Below are positions 1-8,948 of a stretch of 64,000 bases of DNA, piece after piece. Within the stretch, counting starts at the first letter, position 1. Each line of letters opens with the position of its first letter. Source of the DNA: Corynebacterium minutissimum (lineage in GTDB: Bacteria > Actinomycetota > Actinomycetes > Mycobacteriales > Mycobacteriaceae); the NCBI RefSeq assembly GCF_000805675.1, contig NZ_JSEF01000012.1, positions 230,000-293,999 of the forward strand, written 5' to 3'. The notes beneath the pieces were generated by a model. That model saw only the letters and a list, made by a program, of their open reading frames with translations. It made no database searches and was not told the DNA's origin. Both the position numbers and the translations under genes were made by a program.

Positions 1-1
1 C

Positions 2-475
2 TTTACTATCGACGAAATCCTTCCTGCAGACAAGCGCACTACCTCTGGCTCAACCAAAGAAGTTACTGGTCAGGCCACCATTTCAGGCTCGGTTGTAGAG
101 GAAGCCACCATCACCGTAGATATGACCTCGCTTACCACCGATAAGAAGGTGCGCGATCAGAACATGAAGACCAAACTCTTTGAGGTCACAAGGTTCCCAG
201 AGTCAACGTTTACGCTGACCGAACCGGCCGATCTATCCAGCGTTCCTGATGATGCCTCACCAGCCACCATTCCGCTCACCGGTGATCTCACCATCCATGG
301 CGAAACCCAGAAGGTCACGGCAGATTTCCAGGTCGTGCGCGATGGTGACACCATCATCCTCGGCGGCGATATCCCGATAAACCGCTTGGACTTCGGCATT
401 GAGACCCCTGAGATGATCGCCGCCAAAATCTCTGAGGTGGGCGACGTCAACGTCCGCGTGACTCTTCAGAAATAA
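2..475 (+). CDS. YceI-family protein, 5' end outside window
   Basis: The reading frame is already open at base 2, so this is the C-terminal about 157 residues of a longer gene; the internal ATG at 122 is not the start. The sequence is typical of the YceI lipocalin-like domain: a run of beta-strand segments, the TDKKVRDQNMK and FEVTRFPESTFTL motifs and a C-terminal GDVNVRVTLQK strand. YceI proteins are usually exported and bind isoprenoid or other amphiphilic ligands in a beta-barrel. Any signal peptide would lie upstream of the window, so localisation cannot be judged. The small membrane protein gene that follows starts 22 bases after the stop and may be co-transcribed. Confidence 0.85.
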   Translation, partial: FTIDEILPADKRTTSGSTKEVTGQATISGSVVEEATITVDMTSLTTDKKVRDQNMKTKLFEVTRFPESTFTLTEPADLSSVPDDASPATIPLTGDLTIHGETQKVTADFQVVRDGDTIILGGDIPINRLDFGIETPEMIAAKISEVGDVNVRVTLQK

Positions 476-497
476 CCTGCTTTAGGGCATATCAATT

Positions 498-662
498 ATG
501 AAGTCTCAGTATCTCATCACTGTGTTGTGGATTCGCCTCGCGGTACTCACGGGTTTCGGAATCTTTATCTGGTTCACCGGAACCAAGTTGATGGTGGCAA
601 TCTCGGCGCTTTTGGTGGCTTTGACGGCCGTTCAACTCGTCATTGCTTACCGCCAGCGTTAA
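498..662 (+). CDS. small two-helix membrane protein, 54 aa
   Basis: A 54-codon frame begins with ATG and ends with TAA, 22 bases after the YceI gene. The peptide (MKSQYLITVLWIRLAVLTGF at its N-terminus) consists of two hydrophobic segments, about residues 5-27 and 31-50, joined by a short FTGTK turn, with a basic YRQR tail. That is a plausible two-pass membrane miniprotein. No family is recognised and no strong Shine-Dalgarno motif is visible. Position directly behind the YceI gene suggests a shared transcript. Confidence 0.6.
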   Translation: MKSQYLITVLWIRLAVLTGFGIFIWFTGTKLMVAISALLVALTAVQLVIAYRQR

Positions 663-869
663 AACCGCGAGTTTTCTCCTTACATCCACATACCCCACTT
701 AAAGTCACTTGACGTTATTATGAAATGTCTTGGCCGGAGACAACACGAGGGAGGTTCAAGCCTGGAGTGAGTGTTCACACACCAGCAGACCCAACCAAGG
801 GAATGAAGGGACGATCATCATAACCCTCAGCCCCTAAGGTTCATTTTCACCCTGCAACGCGCTAGCCGC

Positions 870-977
870 TCATCGGCACAGTTTCGAAACGTCCATATCC
901 GTGTGGGGATGAATGGGCATCACTCCAAATCCAAGCGCGAAGGATGTCAGCAGAACGCCGGCAATACTTAAAGCCAC
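870..977 (-). CDS. possible 35-aa membrane peptide or gene remnant
   Basis: On the minus strand the frame from 1004 to 870 reads without stops and encodes a hydrophobic stretch (ALLVALSIAGVLLTSFALGF) followed by a polar tail with PIHPH and one Cys. The first usable start is a GTG at 977, with an AAAGG eight bases before it. It could be a tiny membrane peptide or the end of a decayed gene. It begins next to the dif-like site, which argues for caution. Confidence 0.2.
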   Translation of the reverse strand: MALSIAGVLLTSFALGFGVMPIHPHTDMDVSKLCR

Positions 978-997
978 CAGCAGAGCCTTTAATCCCG

Positions 998-1025
998 TTG
1001 TCCGATAATGTACATTATGTCAGAT
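998..1025 (+). other. dif: putative dif chromosome dimer resolution site
   Basis: The core reads CCGATAAT, two spacer bases GT, then ACATTATGTCA (1002-1022), matching as recalled the actinobacterial dif consensus of CCGATAAT, two variable bases and ACATTATGTCAAGT. Only the outermost bases differ (TTGT at the left, GAT at the right). The centre ATAATGTACATTAT is a perfect 14-base palindrome, as expected for paired XerC and XerD arms. It lies in a gene-poor gap, and xerD is in the same window at 52.7 kb. The consensus is recalled rather than searched here. Confidence 0.75.
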
Positions 1026-1346
1026 TATAAGGATGGCCCACGCCCCTGCCATAGTGAGCTCCCGCAAGGTTCTCCATACCCCCAGACCTCGATCCCGAAA
1101 CTCCATGCTCGCCTATCCCGCGACTACTTGATCCCCCTTTTGGCGACCAGCGTGTTGCGGGTTTCAGGTCTGGGGCTTTGCCAACGTTGGCCTAGGGCGA
1201 AGTGATTCGCGTGGCGCCGATAAGCGCCCAGATCTTGTCCAGCACCAACCACAGTATTAAGGCCTCCCTAACTCTACAAAGTCCGGCTCAGAATTGCTTC
1301 TGAAGTAAGACTTTCGCGAGTTAAGGAGGCTCTTGCCTTCTCTTAA

Positions 1347-2330
1347 CTAGCTCACTGCCTGTGCAGCACGTGCTTCGGCCGCAGGTTCTTCGTCGAGGGG
1401 TTTGCGCCTCACGATGGCCGCAAAGATTGCGCCGGTGACATTGGCCCACACGGCAGCCACCACTCCAGGAAGTGCTGCCTCCGGAGTAAAGAACTGCAAC
1501 GCTAGTGCTGAGGCCAAGCCAGAGTTCTGCGTGGCGACTTCAATAGCAGTTGTGCGCGCTGCGGACTCGCGCTCGCGGGCAAGCTTGGCCAAGTAGTAGC
1601 CGAAGACGAATCCGATGAGGTTCTGAATCGCTACGCCCACAAAGACGACAAGGCCTACTGTTACCAGTTTCTCCTGCGACTTCGACACCACGGCCATCAC
1701 CACAGCGCCAATGCCGGCAATCGCCACCCACGGCAGTAAAGGGAGAACCTTGTCCACAGCCTTGCTAGCCAACACGCGCAGGAGCAAACCCAAGCCCACC
1801 GGAATAAGGACGGTCTGCACGAGCGACCACATCATGCCCTTGCCATCCACATCCGCGGTCTGGCCCGCCAACCACAACATGAGCAGCGGCGTCATGATTG
1901 GTGAGACCAACGTGGACACCGAGGTCATAGCCACGGACAACGCCACATCGCCTTTGGCTAAGAAGGCCATGACATTGGAAGCTGTGCCACCGGGGACGGA
2001 GCCCAGGAGGATGAGGCCGACGGTGGCGGCGTCGGAAAGCCCCAGCACCTGTGCCACCAGCAGCGCGCTCGTGGGCATGATGGCGAACTGACAGAGCACA
2101 CCCAAAAAGATAGGCATGGGACGTTTCGCCACCAGCGCTAAGTCCGGGATGGTCAGCGTCAAGCCCATGGAGAACATAATGACCATGAGCAGTTGCTTGG
2201 TGTACTGGCCAACCGGCTCAAAAGTACTGGGGCTCACAAATGCCACGGCAGCGCAGGCAATGATGACGAGGGGGAAGGCATAGACGGCGATCTTCTCGCC
2301 GCGCTCCCCTTCCGTACGTGGGCTGGTCAT
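1347..2330 (-). CDS. bile acid:sodium symporter (BASS) family transporter
   Basis: This 327-residue protein is almost entirely hydrophobic, with roughly nine to ten membrane helices, the usual length and fold of bacterial BASS transporters (ASBT/PanS-like). The conserved SVPGGTASNV segment (about residues 110-120) and the EVATQNSGLAS segment (about 265-275) correspond to the two crossing helices that form the sodium sites. Such proteins move organic anions with sodium; the substrate here is unknown. The ATG at 2330 is preceded by AAAGGA at good spacing. It is divergent from the FAD/Fe-S dehydrogenase, and a shared control region of about 110 bases lies between them, so a 2-hydroxy- or keto-acid substrate is conceivable but only an inference. 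Confidence 0.9.
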   Translation of the reverse strand: MTSPRTEGERGEKIAVYAFPLVIIACAAVAFVSPSTFEPVGQYTKQLLMVIMFSMGLTLTIPDLALVAKRPMPIFLGVLCQFAIMPTSALLVAQVLGLSDAATVGLILLGSVPGGTASNVMAFLAKGDVALSVAMTSVSTLVSPIMTPLLMLWLAGQTADVDGKGMMWSLVQTVLIPVGLGLLLRVLASKAVDKVLPLLPWVAIAGIGAVVMAVVSKSQEKLVTVGLVVFVGVAIQNLIGFVFGYYLAKLARERESAARTTAIEVATQNSGLASALALQFFTPEAALPGVVAAVWANVTGAIFAAIVRRKPLDEEPAAEARAAQAVS

Positions 2331-2439
2331 AGCGCGTCCTTTCCATCAAGAATCTCATTCAGTGGACTAAGTATCTCATATCACAGACGACACGTACCCC
2401 ATTTGGCTCATATTTACTGTCAACCGATAGATTAGAGGT

Positions 2440-5361
2440 ATGTCAAAGCTCTTCAGCCCCGATACCTCTCGCCTCTCACGTCCTGAGGGAACTACCAGCC
2501 AAGCTGACGCCGTCCCTGCCCGCTACAGCCACGGCTCCCCTGCCGAGCTCGTCGCGGACATGGAAGCCATCGTCGGTAAAGAAAACGTACACGGCCGCTT
2601 AAGCGACCTCGTGCGTTTCTCCTCGGATGCCGGTCCCTACCGTTCTATCCCCAACATCGTGGTCTCCCCGCGCAACGCCGCTGACCTTTCGGCGCTCATG
2701 ACTTACTGCGACGCGAATAACCGCCATATGACATTTCGTGCCGCCGGCACGTCCCTCAATGGGCAGGCAATGAGCGATGACATCTTGGTCGACGTCAAGA
2801 CGCACTTCTCCGGCATGGAGGTGCGCGAAGGAGGCACCAAACTATGGTCACGTCCCGGCGTCATTTTGGGCGATGCCCAAGCGGTGCTCTCCCGCCATGG
2901 CTTCATGCTGGGCCCGGACCCGGGGTCCACCTCCGTATGCACCATCGGTGGTGTGTTGGCCGATAACTCCGGAGGAATGCGCTGTTCACTAGAGCGCGAT
3001 AGCTACCACAGCATCGAAGAACTCGTCTTCGTTCTCCCGTCGGGCACCATCGTTGACACCGCTCGCGGTGATGAGGCCTTCCGAAAGCAGGAGCCGAAGC
3101 TCCATGCAGACTTGCTCGCCTTCCGCGATAAGTTGCGCGCCAATACCGAGATGGTGGTGTTCCTGCGCACCAAGTTCTCCATCCGCAACACCAACGGCTT
3201 GCGCATCGATGCCTTCCTCGATGAGGACGAGCCGGTACACATCCTCAAGCGCCTCCTCATTGGTTCCGAAGGTATCTTCGGTGCCATTACCGAGTCCGTT
3301 ATGCGCACGGTGAAGCTACCTCGCGTCAAGGCCACCACCTGGGTCGAGCTGCCCAACTTGCGTGATGCCGCCAACTTCGTGCACCCCATTATGGAAACCG
3401 GTGCTGAGGCCTGCGAGTTGCTCGTTGCCCCCGTTATGCGCCGCTCGGCTGAGCACTATTCCCACGCGCCGGAGTCGTGGCGAACCCTCGACGATGACGC
3501 AGCGGCCCTCCTCGTAGAAGTCGGCGGTGGAGACGAGGAAGAGCTGAACCAGGCCATGGAGCGACTGCGCGCTGTGCTTGCCGACGCCCCACTGCTCCGC
3601 CCCCTCGAATTCCTCACCACCCCAGAGGGCATGCGCGGGGCCTGGGAGCTGCGCAATGGCCTGTATGGTCTGCTCGGCGCTGACCGCCCCAACGGCACGG
3701 CCTACATCACCGAGGATGTTTGCTTCCCACCGGCACAGGTAGGCGAAGCCGCAGCTGATCTGATGGATCTGCAGGCCAAGTATGGTTACCCGGAGTCCGT
3801 CATGGGACATGCAGCCTTCGGCAACTTGCACTTCTTCTTTACCCCGCGCTTCGACCGCGAGGAAGAACGTGAATCCTATGCCAACTTCCTCGACGAGTTG
3901 GCGGAGCTGGTCATCGATAAGTATCAGGGCTCAATGAAGGCAGAGCACGGCACCGGTGTGAATATGGCGCCCTTCCTCGAGCACGAATGGGGCACGGAGG
4001 CCTTTGAGCTTTTCTGGGAGGTCAAGAACATGATTGACCCGAAAGGCATCCTTGCTCCTGATGTGAAACTTACCCGCGATGAGACCATTCACCTACGCAA
4101 CTTCAAGTCCTTCCCCAAGGTGGAAGAGGAGATTAACCCGTGCGTGGAATGCGGTTTCTGCGAGCCAGTCTGCCCGTCGCGTCACGCAACGGTTACCCCG
4201 CGACAGCGCATTGTGCTGCGCCGCGAAATGGCCCGACAAGAGGAAGGCTCGGAGGTTCTTGCCCAGCTGCAGAAGGAATATCAGTACGACGCGGTGGATA
4301 TGTGTGCTGCCGACGGAACGTGCTCCATCCCCTGCCCCATCAGCATTGATACCGGTGCCGTGATGAAGAAGCTGCGTAACCAGCAAGCTACCCCAGCCCG
4401 TGAGAAGGTCGCGCTGACCACAGCGCAGCGCTGGGATGTGGTGGAAAAGCTTGCCCGCGCCGGCATTATTTCCGCCAACAAGATTCCACACGAGCCACTG
4501 GAGCTGGGCGCGAACATGGCCCGTACCGTCGTGGCGCCTGACCTTCTGCCGACTGTTCCAGGCCCGTTGCCGAAAGGTGCCTCCCGACTTCCAGAGACCC
4601 CACGTGAGGGCGCTCAGGCGCTCTACTTCCCTGCCTGCATTAACCGCATCTTCGGCCGCCCGGCAGGAGCCGCGCAGGACTCGGTCGAGCTGCCACGCGC
4701 AGTCGTCGAGCTCGGCCGTCGTGCCGGCCAACCAGTATGGATTCCGGACGATGTAGCCGGCGATTGCTGCGGTACGCCTTGGTCCTCTAAGGGCTACCAA
4801 GAAGGTTTTGAATACCAAGCGCAAAAGATTGTGCGTGACCTGTGGCACTGGTCTGAGCATGGCCGCTTGCCCATCGTGGTCGATGCCGCCAGCTGTACCC
4901 ACGGCCTGCTGGATTCGGTACCGGACGCGTTGTCCGCGGCTGACCGCGAACTCTGGGAGGACCTGCGCATCCTTGACCTCGTGGAGTGGCTGCGCGATGA
5001 GATTGCACCGCACCTGCCGATTGTCAAGAACATGGGAAGCATTGCCGTTCACCCCACGTGCTCAACGGATCACATGGGCATCAGCCAAGACCTTGTCGAC
5101 TTGGCCAACCTCTGCGGTGACGCCAAGGTTCCCGAAGGTGCGATGTGCTGCGGCTCCGCTGGTGACCGCGTCATGCTTCACCCGGAGCTCGTCGAGTCCG
5201 CCACCCGCGAGGAACGTGCCTCGCTCGACGCTGAGCATTTCGATGCGTACGTCTCCGATAACCGCACCTGCGAGATGGGGCTAGAGATGATCGCGGGTAA
5301 GACCTACGACTCTATCGCTGTCCTGCTCGAACGCGCATCTCGTCCGGTCGTGACCCCATAG
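2440..5361 (+). CDS. FAD and [4Fe-4S] 2-hydroxyacid dehydrogenase, D-lactate/YdiJ type
   Basis: This 973-residue fusion has an N-terminal FAD-binding PCMH domain (about residues 65-245, with AAGTSLNGQAM and PGSTSVCTIGG), a FAD-oxidase C-terminal domain (to about 545), a ferredoxin-like part with CVECGFCEPVCP at 568 and a second cluster motif CAADGTCSIPCP near 621, and a GlpC/CCG-type tail with CCG pairs near 776 and 903. This is the layout of quinone-linked D-lactate or D-2-hydroxyglutarate dehydrogenases that pass electrons from FAD through Fe-S clusters to the respiratory chain. Which 2-hydroxyacid is used cannot be read from the sequence. AGAGGT directly abuts the ATG and a TAGATT element lies just upstream, so a very short leader is possible. 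All key cysteines are present. Confidence 0.88.
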   Translation: MSKLFSPDTSRLSRPEGTTSQADAVPARYSHGSPAELVADMEAIVGKENVHGRLSDLVRFSSDAGPYRSIPNIVVSPRNAADLSALMTYCDANNRHMTFRAAGTSLNGQAMSDDILVDVKTHFSGMEVREGGTKLWSRPGVILGDAQAVLSRHGFMLGPDPGSTSVCTIGGVLADNSGGMRCSLERDSYHSIEELVFVLPSGTIVDTARGDEAFRKQEPKLHADLLAFRDKLRANTEMVVFLRTKFSIRNTNGLRIDAFLDEDEPVHILKRLLIGSEGIFGAITESVMRTVKLPRVKATTWVELPNLRDAANFVHPIMETGAEACELLVAPVMRRSAEHYSHAPESWRTLDDDAAALLVEVGGGDEEELNQAMERLRAVLADAPLLRPLEFLTTPEGMRGAWELRNGLYGLLGADRPNGTAYITEDVCFPPAQVGEAAADLMDLQAKYGYPESVMGHAAFGNLHFFFTPRFDREEERESYANFLDELAELVIDKYQGSMKAEHGTGVNMAPFLEHEWGTEAFELFWEVKNMIDPKGILAPDVKLTRDETIHLRNFKSFPKVEEEINPCVECGFCEPVCPSRHATVTPRQRIVLRREMARQEEGSEVLAQLQKEYQYDAVDMCAADGTCSIPCPISIDTGAVMKKLRNQQATPAREKVALTTAQRWDVVEKLARAGIISANKIPHEPLELGANMARTVVAPDLLPTVPGPLPKGASRLPETPREGAQALYFPACINRIFGRPAGAAQDSVELPRAVVELGRRAGQPVWIPDDVAGDCCGTPWSSKGYQEGFEYQAQKIVRDLWHWSEHGRLPIVVDAASCTHGLLDSVPDALSAADRELWEDLRILDLVEWLRDEIAPHLPIVKNMGSIAVHPTCSTDHMGISQDLVDLANLCGDAKVPEGAMCCGSAGDRVMLHPELVESATREERASLDAEHFDAYVSDNRTCEMGLEMIAGKTYDSIAVLLERASRPVVTP

Positions 5362-5364
5362 CAA

Positions 5365-5409
5365 CGCGCCGGTGGCGGTACCCACTGTGGGAGCCCCGCC
5401 ACCGGCGCG
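5365..5409. terminator. long hairpin between convergent genes
   Basis: A 14-base perfect stem (CGCGCCGGTGGCGG with its complement at 5396-5409) encloses a 17-base loop. It sits between the convergent dehydrogenase and ugpC genes. There is no U-run on either side, so it may act in both directions or as a transcript-end stabiliser. Confidence 0.6.
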
Positions 5410-5429
5410 CTAAATGTGGTCGACCCGGT

Positions 5430-6560
5430 TTAGAGGTAGTCGTAGTTGATTTCGGTGTCAGGGGCGAAGAACACGCAGCCGCCTTTCATCGGGCGCAGGT
5501 AGATAGTGTCGCCCTGGTGCACGTCAACACCGCGCGGCACCTTCACCGTGATCCGGTCACCACGGACCGCGATGACGTCGTCGGCCGATTCCTCGCGGCT
5601 ACCGTAGACGTACAGTTCGGAGCCTAGGTGCTCGACGATATCGACCCGTATCGGTAGCCCATACTGCTCGCCGGGCTGGTTTACGCCGACAATCTCCCAG
5701 TTCTCTGGGCGCACACCAACGATGACGCGGTTCGATGACACCTTCGCGGCTTGCTCCTGCGGCATGTAATAGTCCAGAGCATGGTCCTTGCCGCCAACGA
5801 CGCGTCCGTCAACGAACGGAACGTTCTCAATGAGCGTCATCGCCGGCGAACCAATGAACGTCGCCACAAAGGAGTTGCCGGGGTTCTCATACAAGGTGTT
5901 TGGCGCATCGACCTGTTGGATGATGCCGTTTTTGAGGACGCAGACGCGATCCCCCATGGTCATTGCCTCAGTCTGGTCGTGGGTGACGTAGACCGTGGTG
6001 GTGTTGAGCTCGCGCTGCAGCTGCAGGATTTGCGCACGTGTGGAAACACGCAGCTTTGCATCCAAGTTGGATAGCGGCTCATCCATAAGGAAGACTTTGG
6101 GCTGGCGCACGATAGCACGCCCCATGGCCACACGCTGACGCTGGCCACCCGACATCGCGGAAGGTTTGCGATCAATAAGGTCTTCCAGTTCGAGCATCTT
6201 CGCGGCAAAGTTCACGCGTTCTTCGATGGTTGCCTTATCCACTTTGGCGTTTTGCAATGCAAACGCCATGTTCTGGCGCGCTGTCATGTTGGGGTACAGC
6301 GCGTAAGACTGGAACACCATGGCTACATCGCGGTCCCGCGAACGGGTCTCAGTAACGTCAGCCCCATCGATGAAGATTTGACCTTCGTCGATCGGCTCAA
6401 GCCCAGCGAGCATACGCAATGTCGTCGACTTGCCGCAGCCTGAAGGTCCGACGAGTACCAGGAACTCGCCGTCCTTGATGTCGAGGTTTATGCGGCTGAC
6501 CGCCGGGGGCTTCTTCGGATCGTAGATCCTGGAAGCTTGGCGGAATTCAACAGTAGCCAT
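5430..6560 (-). CDS. ugpC: ABC transporter ATP-binding protein, UgpC/MsmK type
   Basis: This is the ATPase of the glycerol-3-phosphate-type importer, 376 residues long. Walker A GPSGCGKSTT lies near residue 38, the signature MSGGQRQRV near 137, Walker B VFLMDEPLSNLDA just after, and the H-loop YVTHDQTEA follows. The C-terminal about 130 residues form the TOBE/OB extension usual in sugar and glycerophosphate importers, which can bind regulators. AAAGGA precedes the ATG. It is the last gene of the ugpA-ugpE-ugpB-ugpC group, 26 bases after ugpB. Confidence 0.9.
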   Translation of the reverse strand: MATVEFRQASRIYDPKKPPAVSRINLDIKDGEFLVLVGPSGCGKSTTLRMLAGLEPIDEGQIFIDGADVTETRSRDRDVAMVFQSYALYPNMTARQNMAFALQNAKVDKATIEERVNFAAKMLELEDLIDRKPSAMSGGQRQRVAMGRAIVRQPKVFLMDEPLSNLDAKLRVSTRAQILQLQRELNTTTVYVTHDQTEAMTMGDRVCVLKNGIIQQVDAPNTLYENPGNSFVATFIGSPAMTLIENVPFVDGRVVGGKDHALDYYMPQEQAAKVSSNRVIVGVRPENWEIVGVNQPGEQYGLPIRVDIVEHLGSELYVYGSREESADDVIAVRGDRITVKVPRGVDVHQGDTIYLRPMKGGCVFFAPDTEINYDYL

Positions 6561-6586
6561 GATGTCCTTTCAAACGATCCGAAGTG

Positions 6587-7897
6587 TTACTTGAGCTTCG
6601 GGGTGATGTCGCGGTCGATGACGCTCTGGGTCTCCTTCTGCAGGTCACCGAATGCGGACTCCACGTCCTCATTGCCCACAGTGATGCGGTCCAGAACGCC
6701 ACCGATGCGCTGTCCGCCGCCCGGCACGAAGACGCGAGCGTAGTCCTGCGGCTTGGTGTTCTCGTTGAGCTGCTCGATAGCGGTCTGGGCGTTCGGGTTC
6801 TCCTTCAAGAACTTCTTCTCTTCCGGATCATCCAGGGCGTCCTTGCGCACTGGCATGTAGCCCGTCTTCTGAGAGAACTTGATGGTGTTCTCGGTGTTGG
6901 TCAGGAAGTCAATGAACTTAACCGCGTTGGCTTTACGCTCGTCAGAAATCCCAGCCGGCACGGCCAAACCAGCACCACCGGTTGCTGCCGAAGGACCAGG
7001 ACCGGGCAGGTAGGTGGTGATGAACGGAATCGTCGCCGTCTCCTTCAGACCACCCAGGGAACCGGTGGACTCCAGCAGACCGGAAGCCTTGCCAGAGCCG
7101 AATGCAACGGTCGGGTCGGTGGAGATTTCGATGTGGCCTTCCTTGACCTGGTCCTGCAGGAACTTACCTGCCTCGATGGACTCCTTCGAGGTAAAGTTCG
7201 GTTCCCACTCATCAGAGTAAGAACCACCGAAGGCCCAAATCATGCCCTGGAAGTACCAGTCGAGGTAGTTGGAGCCATCCGGAACGGTTACGGCAGGCTT
7301 GTCGAGTTTGTCCTTGATCTTGGTGGCCCACTCATCGAACTCTTCCCAGTCCTTCGGGCCGCGATCGGTCGGAAGACCTGCTGCCTTAAGGTCATCGGTG
7401 TTCCAGTACATCAGGTTCGTGGAGCGCGAGTACGGTACGCCGTAGTGCTTGTCCTTGTACTTGTAGTCCTCACGCAGGGTATCGACGTAGCTCTCAGAGT
7501 CAATGTCGTTCATCTCCCACAGCTCATCGAGCGGCGTGGTGGCCTCATTCAGTGCGAAGTTGAACCAGGTGACGTCGGACGCAACGAGGACGTCAGGCAG
7601 GTCGCCACCTGCAAGGGCAGCGTTGAATCGCTGTGCAACTTCCTCATAGTTGGAACCGGCGGTGACCAGTTCAACCTTCAGATCGGGGTTTTCTTTCTCA
7701 AACTCATCGATGAGCTCCTGCTCCAGGTCGCGGGAGGAACCCGGGTGGTTGGACCAGAAGGTGATGGTGTTGGCGTCGCCGCCGTCCTTGGAACCGCTTC
7801 CGGCAGTGGTGGAGCCACCTGCGCAGGCGGTCAGGGACACGGTGGTCAGCAGTGCCGCGCAGACGGCAACGATGCGAGTAGAAGTCTTACGAGACAT
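6587..7897 (-). CDS. ugpB: ABC transporter substrate-binding lipoprotein, UgpB type
   Basis: The 436-residue protein starts with a lipoprotein signal peptide ending in the lipobox LTAC, with Cys25 as the lipidation site, followed by a GS-rich linker and an extracellular solute-binding family 1 fold. It would be anchored outside the membrane and deliver ligand to UgpA/UgpE. The neighbouring glycerophosphodiesterase and PHO-box-like repeat support glycerol-3-phosphate or glycerophosphodiesters as ligand, but family 1 binding proteins also bind sugars. AAGGAG precedes the ATG. Confidence 0.88.
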   Translation of the reverse strand: MSRKTSTRIVAVCAALLTTVSLTACAGGSTTAGSGSKDGGDANTITFWSNHPGSSRDLEQELIDEFEKENPDLKVELVTAGSNYEEVAQRFNAALAGGDLPDVLVASDVTWFNFALNEATTPLDELWEMNDIDSESYVDTLREDYKYKDKHYGVPYSRSTNLMYWNTDDLKAAGLPTDRGPKDWEEFDEWATKIKDKLDKPAVTVPDGSNYLDWYFQGMIWAFGGSYSDEWEPNFTSKESIEAGKFLQDQVKEGHIEISTDPTVAFGSGKASGLLESTGSLGGLKETATIPFITTYLPGPGPSAATGGAGLAVPAGISDERKANAVKFIDFLTNTENTIKFSQKTGYMPVRKDALDDPEEKKFLKENPNAQTAIEQLNENTKPQDYARVFVPGGGQRIGGVLDRITVGNEDVESAFGDLQKETQSVIDRDITPKLK

Positions 7898-7976
7898 GGT
7901 GGGAGTTCTCCTTGAAAAGTGAAGAGTATGAGGGGTTTGATTGAGTTGGGCGTTGAGACAGCAGGCTGGGGGCAGA

Positions 7977-8948
7977 CTAACCCTTGACTGCGCCCGCAGT
8001 CAGACCCTTGATCATCGGCTTCTGAAGTATGAGGAAGATAATGATCATGGGCAGGGTTGTCAGCACGGTGCCGGCCATCACCGGCGCCCAGTTGGTCACG
8101 CCTTCCGCGTCCTGCAAGCGGGTCAGGCCCACTGGAAGGGTGGCTGCGGCCGGTGTATCCGTAATGAGGAAGGGCCACAGGTATTGGTTCCACTCATTGA
8201 CCACGGTGATGAGGACGAACGCAGACAGCGTTGGCCACGACATCGGCAGGACCACGCGGAACAAGGTGGTGAAGAATCCTGCCCCGTCCATGCGAGCGGC
8301 CTCGAGAATTTCCGGGGGCAATGACTGGAAGTGATTGCGCATGAGGAAGGCACCAAACGCCACGCCCGCCAGCGGGATGATGACGCCGGCGTAGGTGTCT
8401 CTCCAACCCCACGACGCAACCAGCGAGTAGTTCGAAATAATGGTGATCTGGTTGGGCACCATCAGCGAGGCGATGATGAGCAGGAACAGCAGATTTCGGC
8501 CGGGGAAGCGAATGAATGCGAAGGCATAGGCGGTCAGAACGCCAAGGACTACTTCCACCACCGTCAGGATCAGAGTGATGATGACGGAGTTTTTAAGGTA
8601 GCTCGAAAATCCAGAGGTCTGCCAGACGTAGGAATAGTTTTCCGCCTTGAAAGGATTGGGCCAGAAGGAAATCGGATCCGAGTACACATCCTGGAAAGAC
8701 TTGAAGCTGGTGATAAAGATGAAGTACAGCGGCACCAAAATCATCAGAACCGTAAGAACGAGGGCGATGTAGCCGACGACCTTCGTTGCTGGGTGGCTGT
8801 GATCGATGGGCTCGCCTTTGCGCTTGCGCTGGGCCTCGGTAATGACGGGCGCTGCGAGGGACTGGGATCCAGGAACCGGCGGCAGTTCGCCTTGAGCTTG
8901 TGGCAGGCCTACGCGTACGGAAGCCGGAATTGCGCGACGGTCAGACAT
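7977..8948 (-). CDS. ugpE: ABC transporter permease, UgpE type
   Basis: This 323-residue permease has six predicted helices after a cytoplasmic N-terminal region of about 50 residues. The coupling loop EILEAARMDGAGFFTTLFRV is the EAA motif of the MalG/UgpE family. With UgpA it would form the transmembrane channel. The gene begins immediately after the ugpA stop with no spacer, so translation is probably coupled. The N-terminal extension is somewhat longer than usual for the family. Confidence 0.88.
   Translation of the reverse strand: MSDRRAIPASVRVGLPQAQGELPPVPGSQSLAAPVITEAQRKRKGEPIDHSHPATKVVGYIALVLTVLMILVPLYFIFITSFKSFQDVYSDPISFWPNPFKAENYSYVWQTSGFSSYLKNSVIITLILTVVEVVLGVLTAYAFAFIRFPGRNLLFLLIIASLMVPNQITIISNYSLVASWGWRDTYAGVIIPLAGVAFGAFLMRNHFQSLPPEILEAARMDGAGFFTTLFRVVLPMSWPTLSAFVLITVVNEWNQYLWPFLITDTPAAATLPVGLTRLQDAEGVTNWAPVMAGTVLTTLPMIIIFLILQKPMIKGLTAGAVKG

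Larger units (their letters stand above)
663..1346. other. 684-base gene-poor gap carrying a dif-like site
   Basis: No convincing long gene is present between the small membrane protein and the BASS transporter. The gap holds the dif-like site at 998-1025 and, next to it on the minus strand, a short hydrophobic frame that may be a gene remnant. Long spacers around the dimer-resolution site are common. The rest shows no clear tRNA, repeat array or strong hairpin. Confidence 0.6.

Noticed and set aside
1008..1205. Short plus-strand frame starting in the dif-like site
   Set aside because: The start overlaps the palindrome and the peptide is Pro/Arg/Leu-rich without pattern; treated as chance.
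6584..7915. Long open frame on the plus strand (443 codons) opposite ugpB
   Set aside because: It mirrors ugpB codon for codon, has no family motif and low-complexity Val/Gly/Arg content typical of antisense frames in high-GC DNA.
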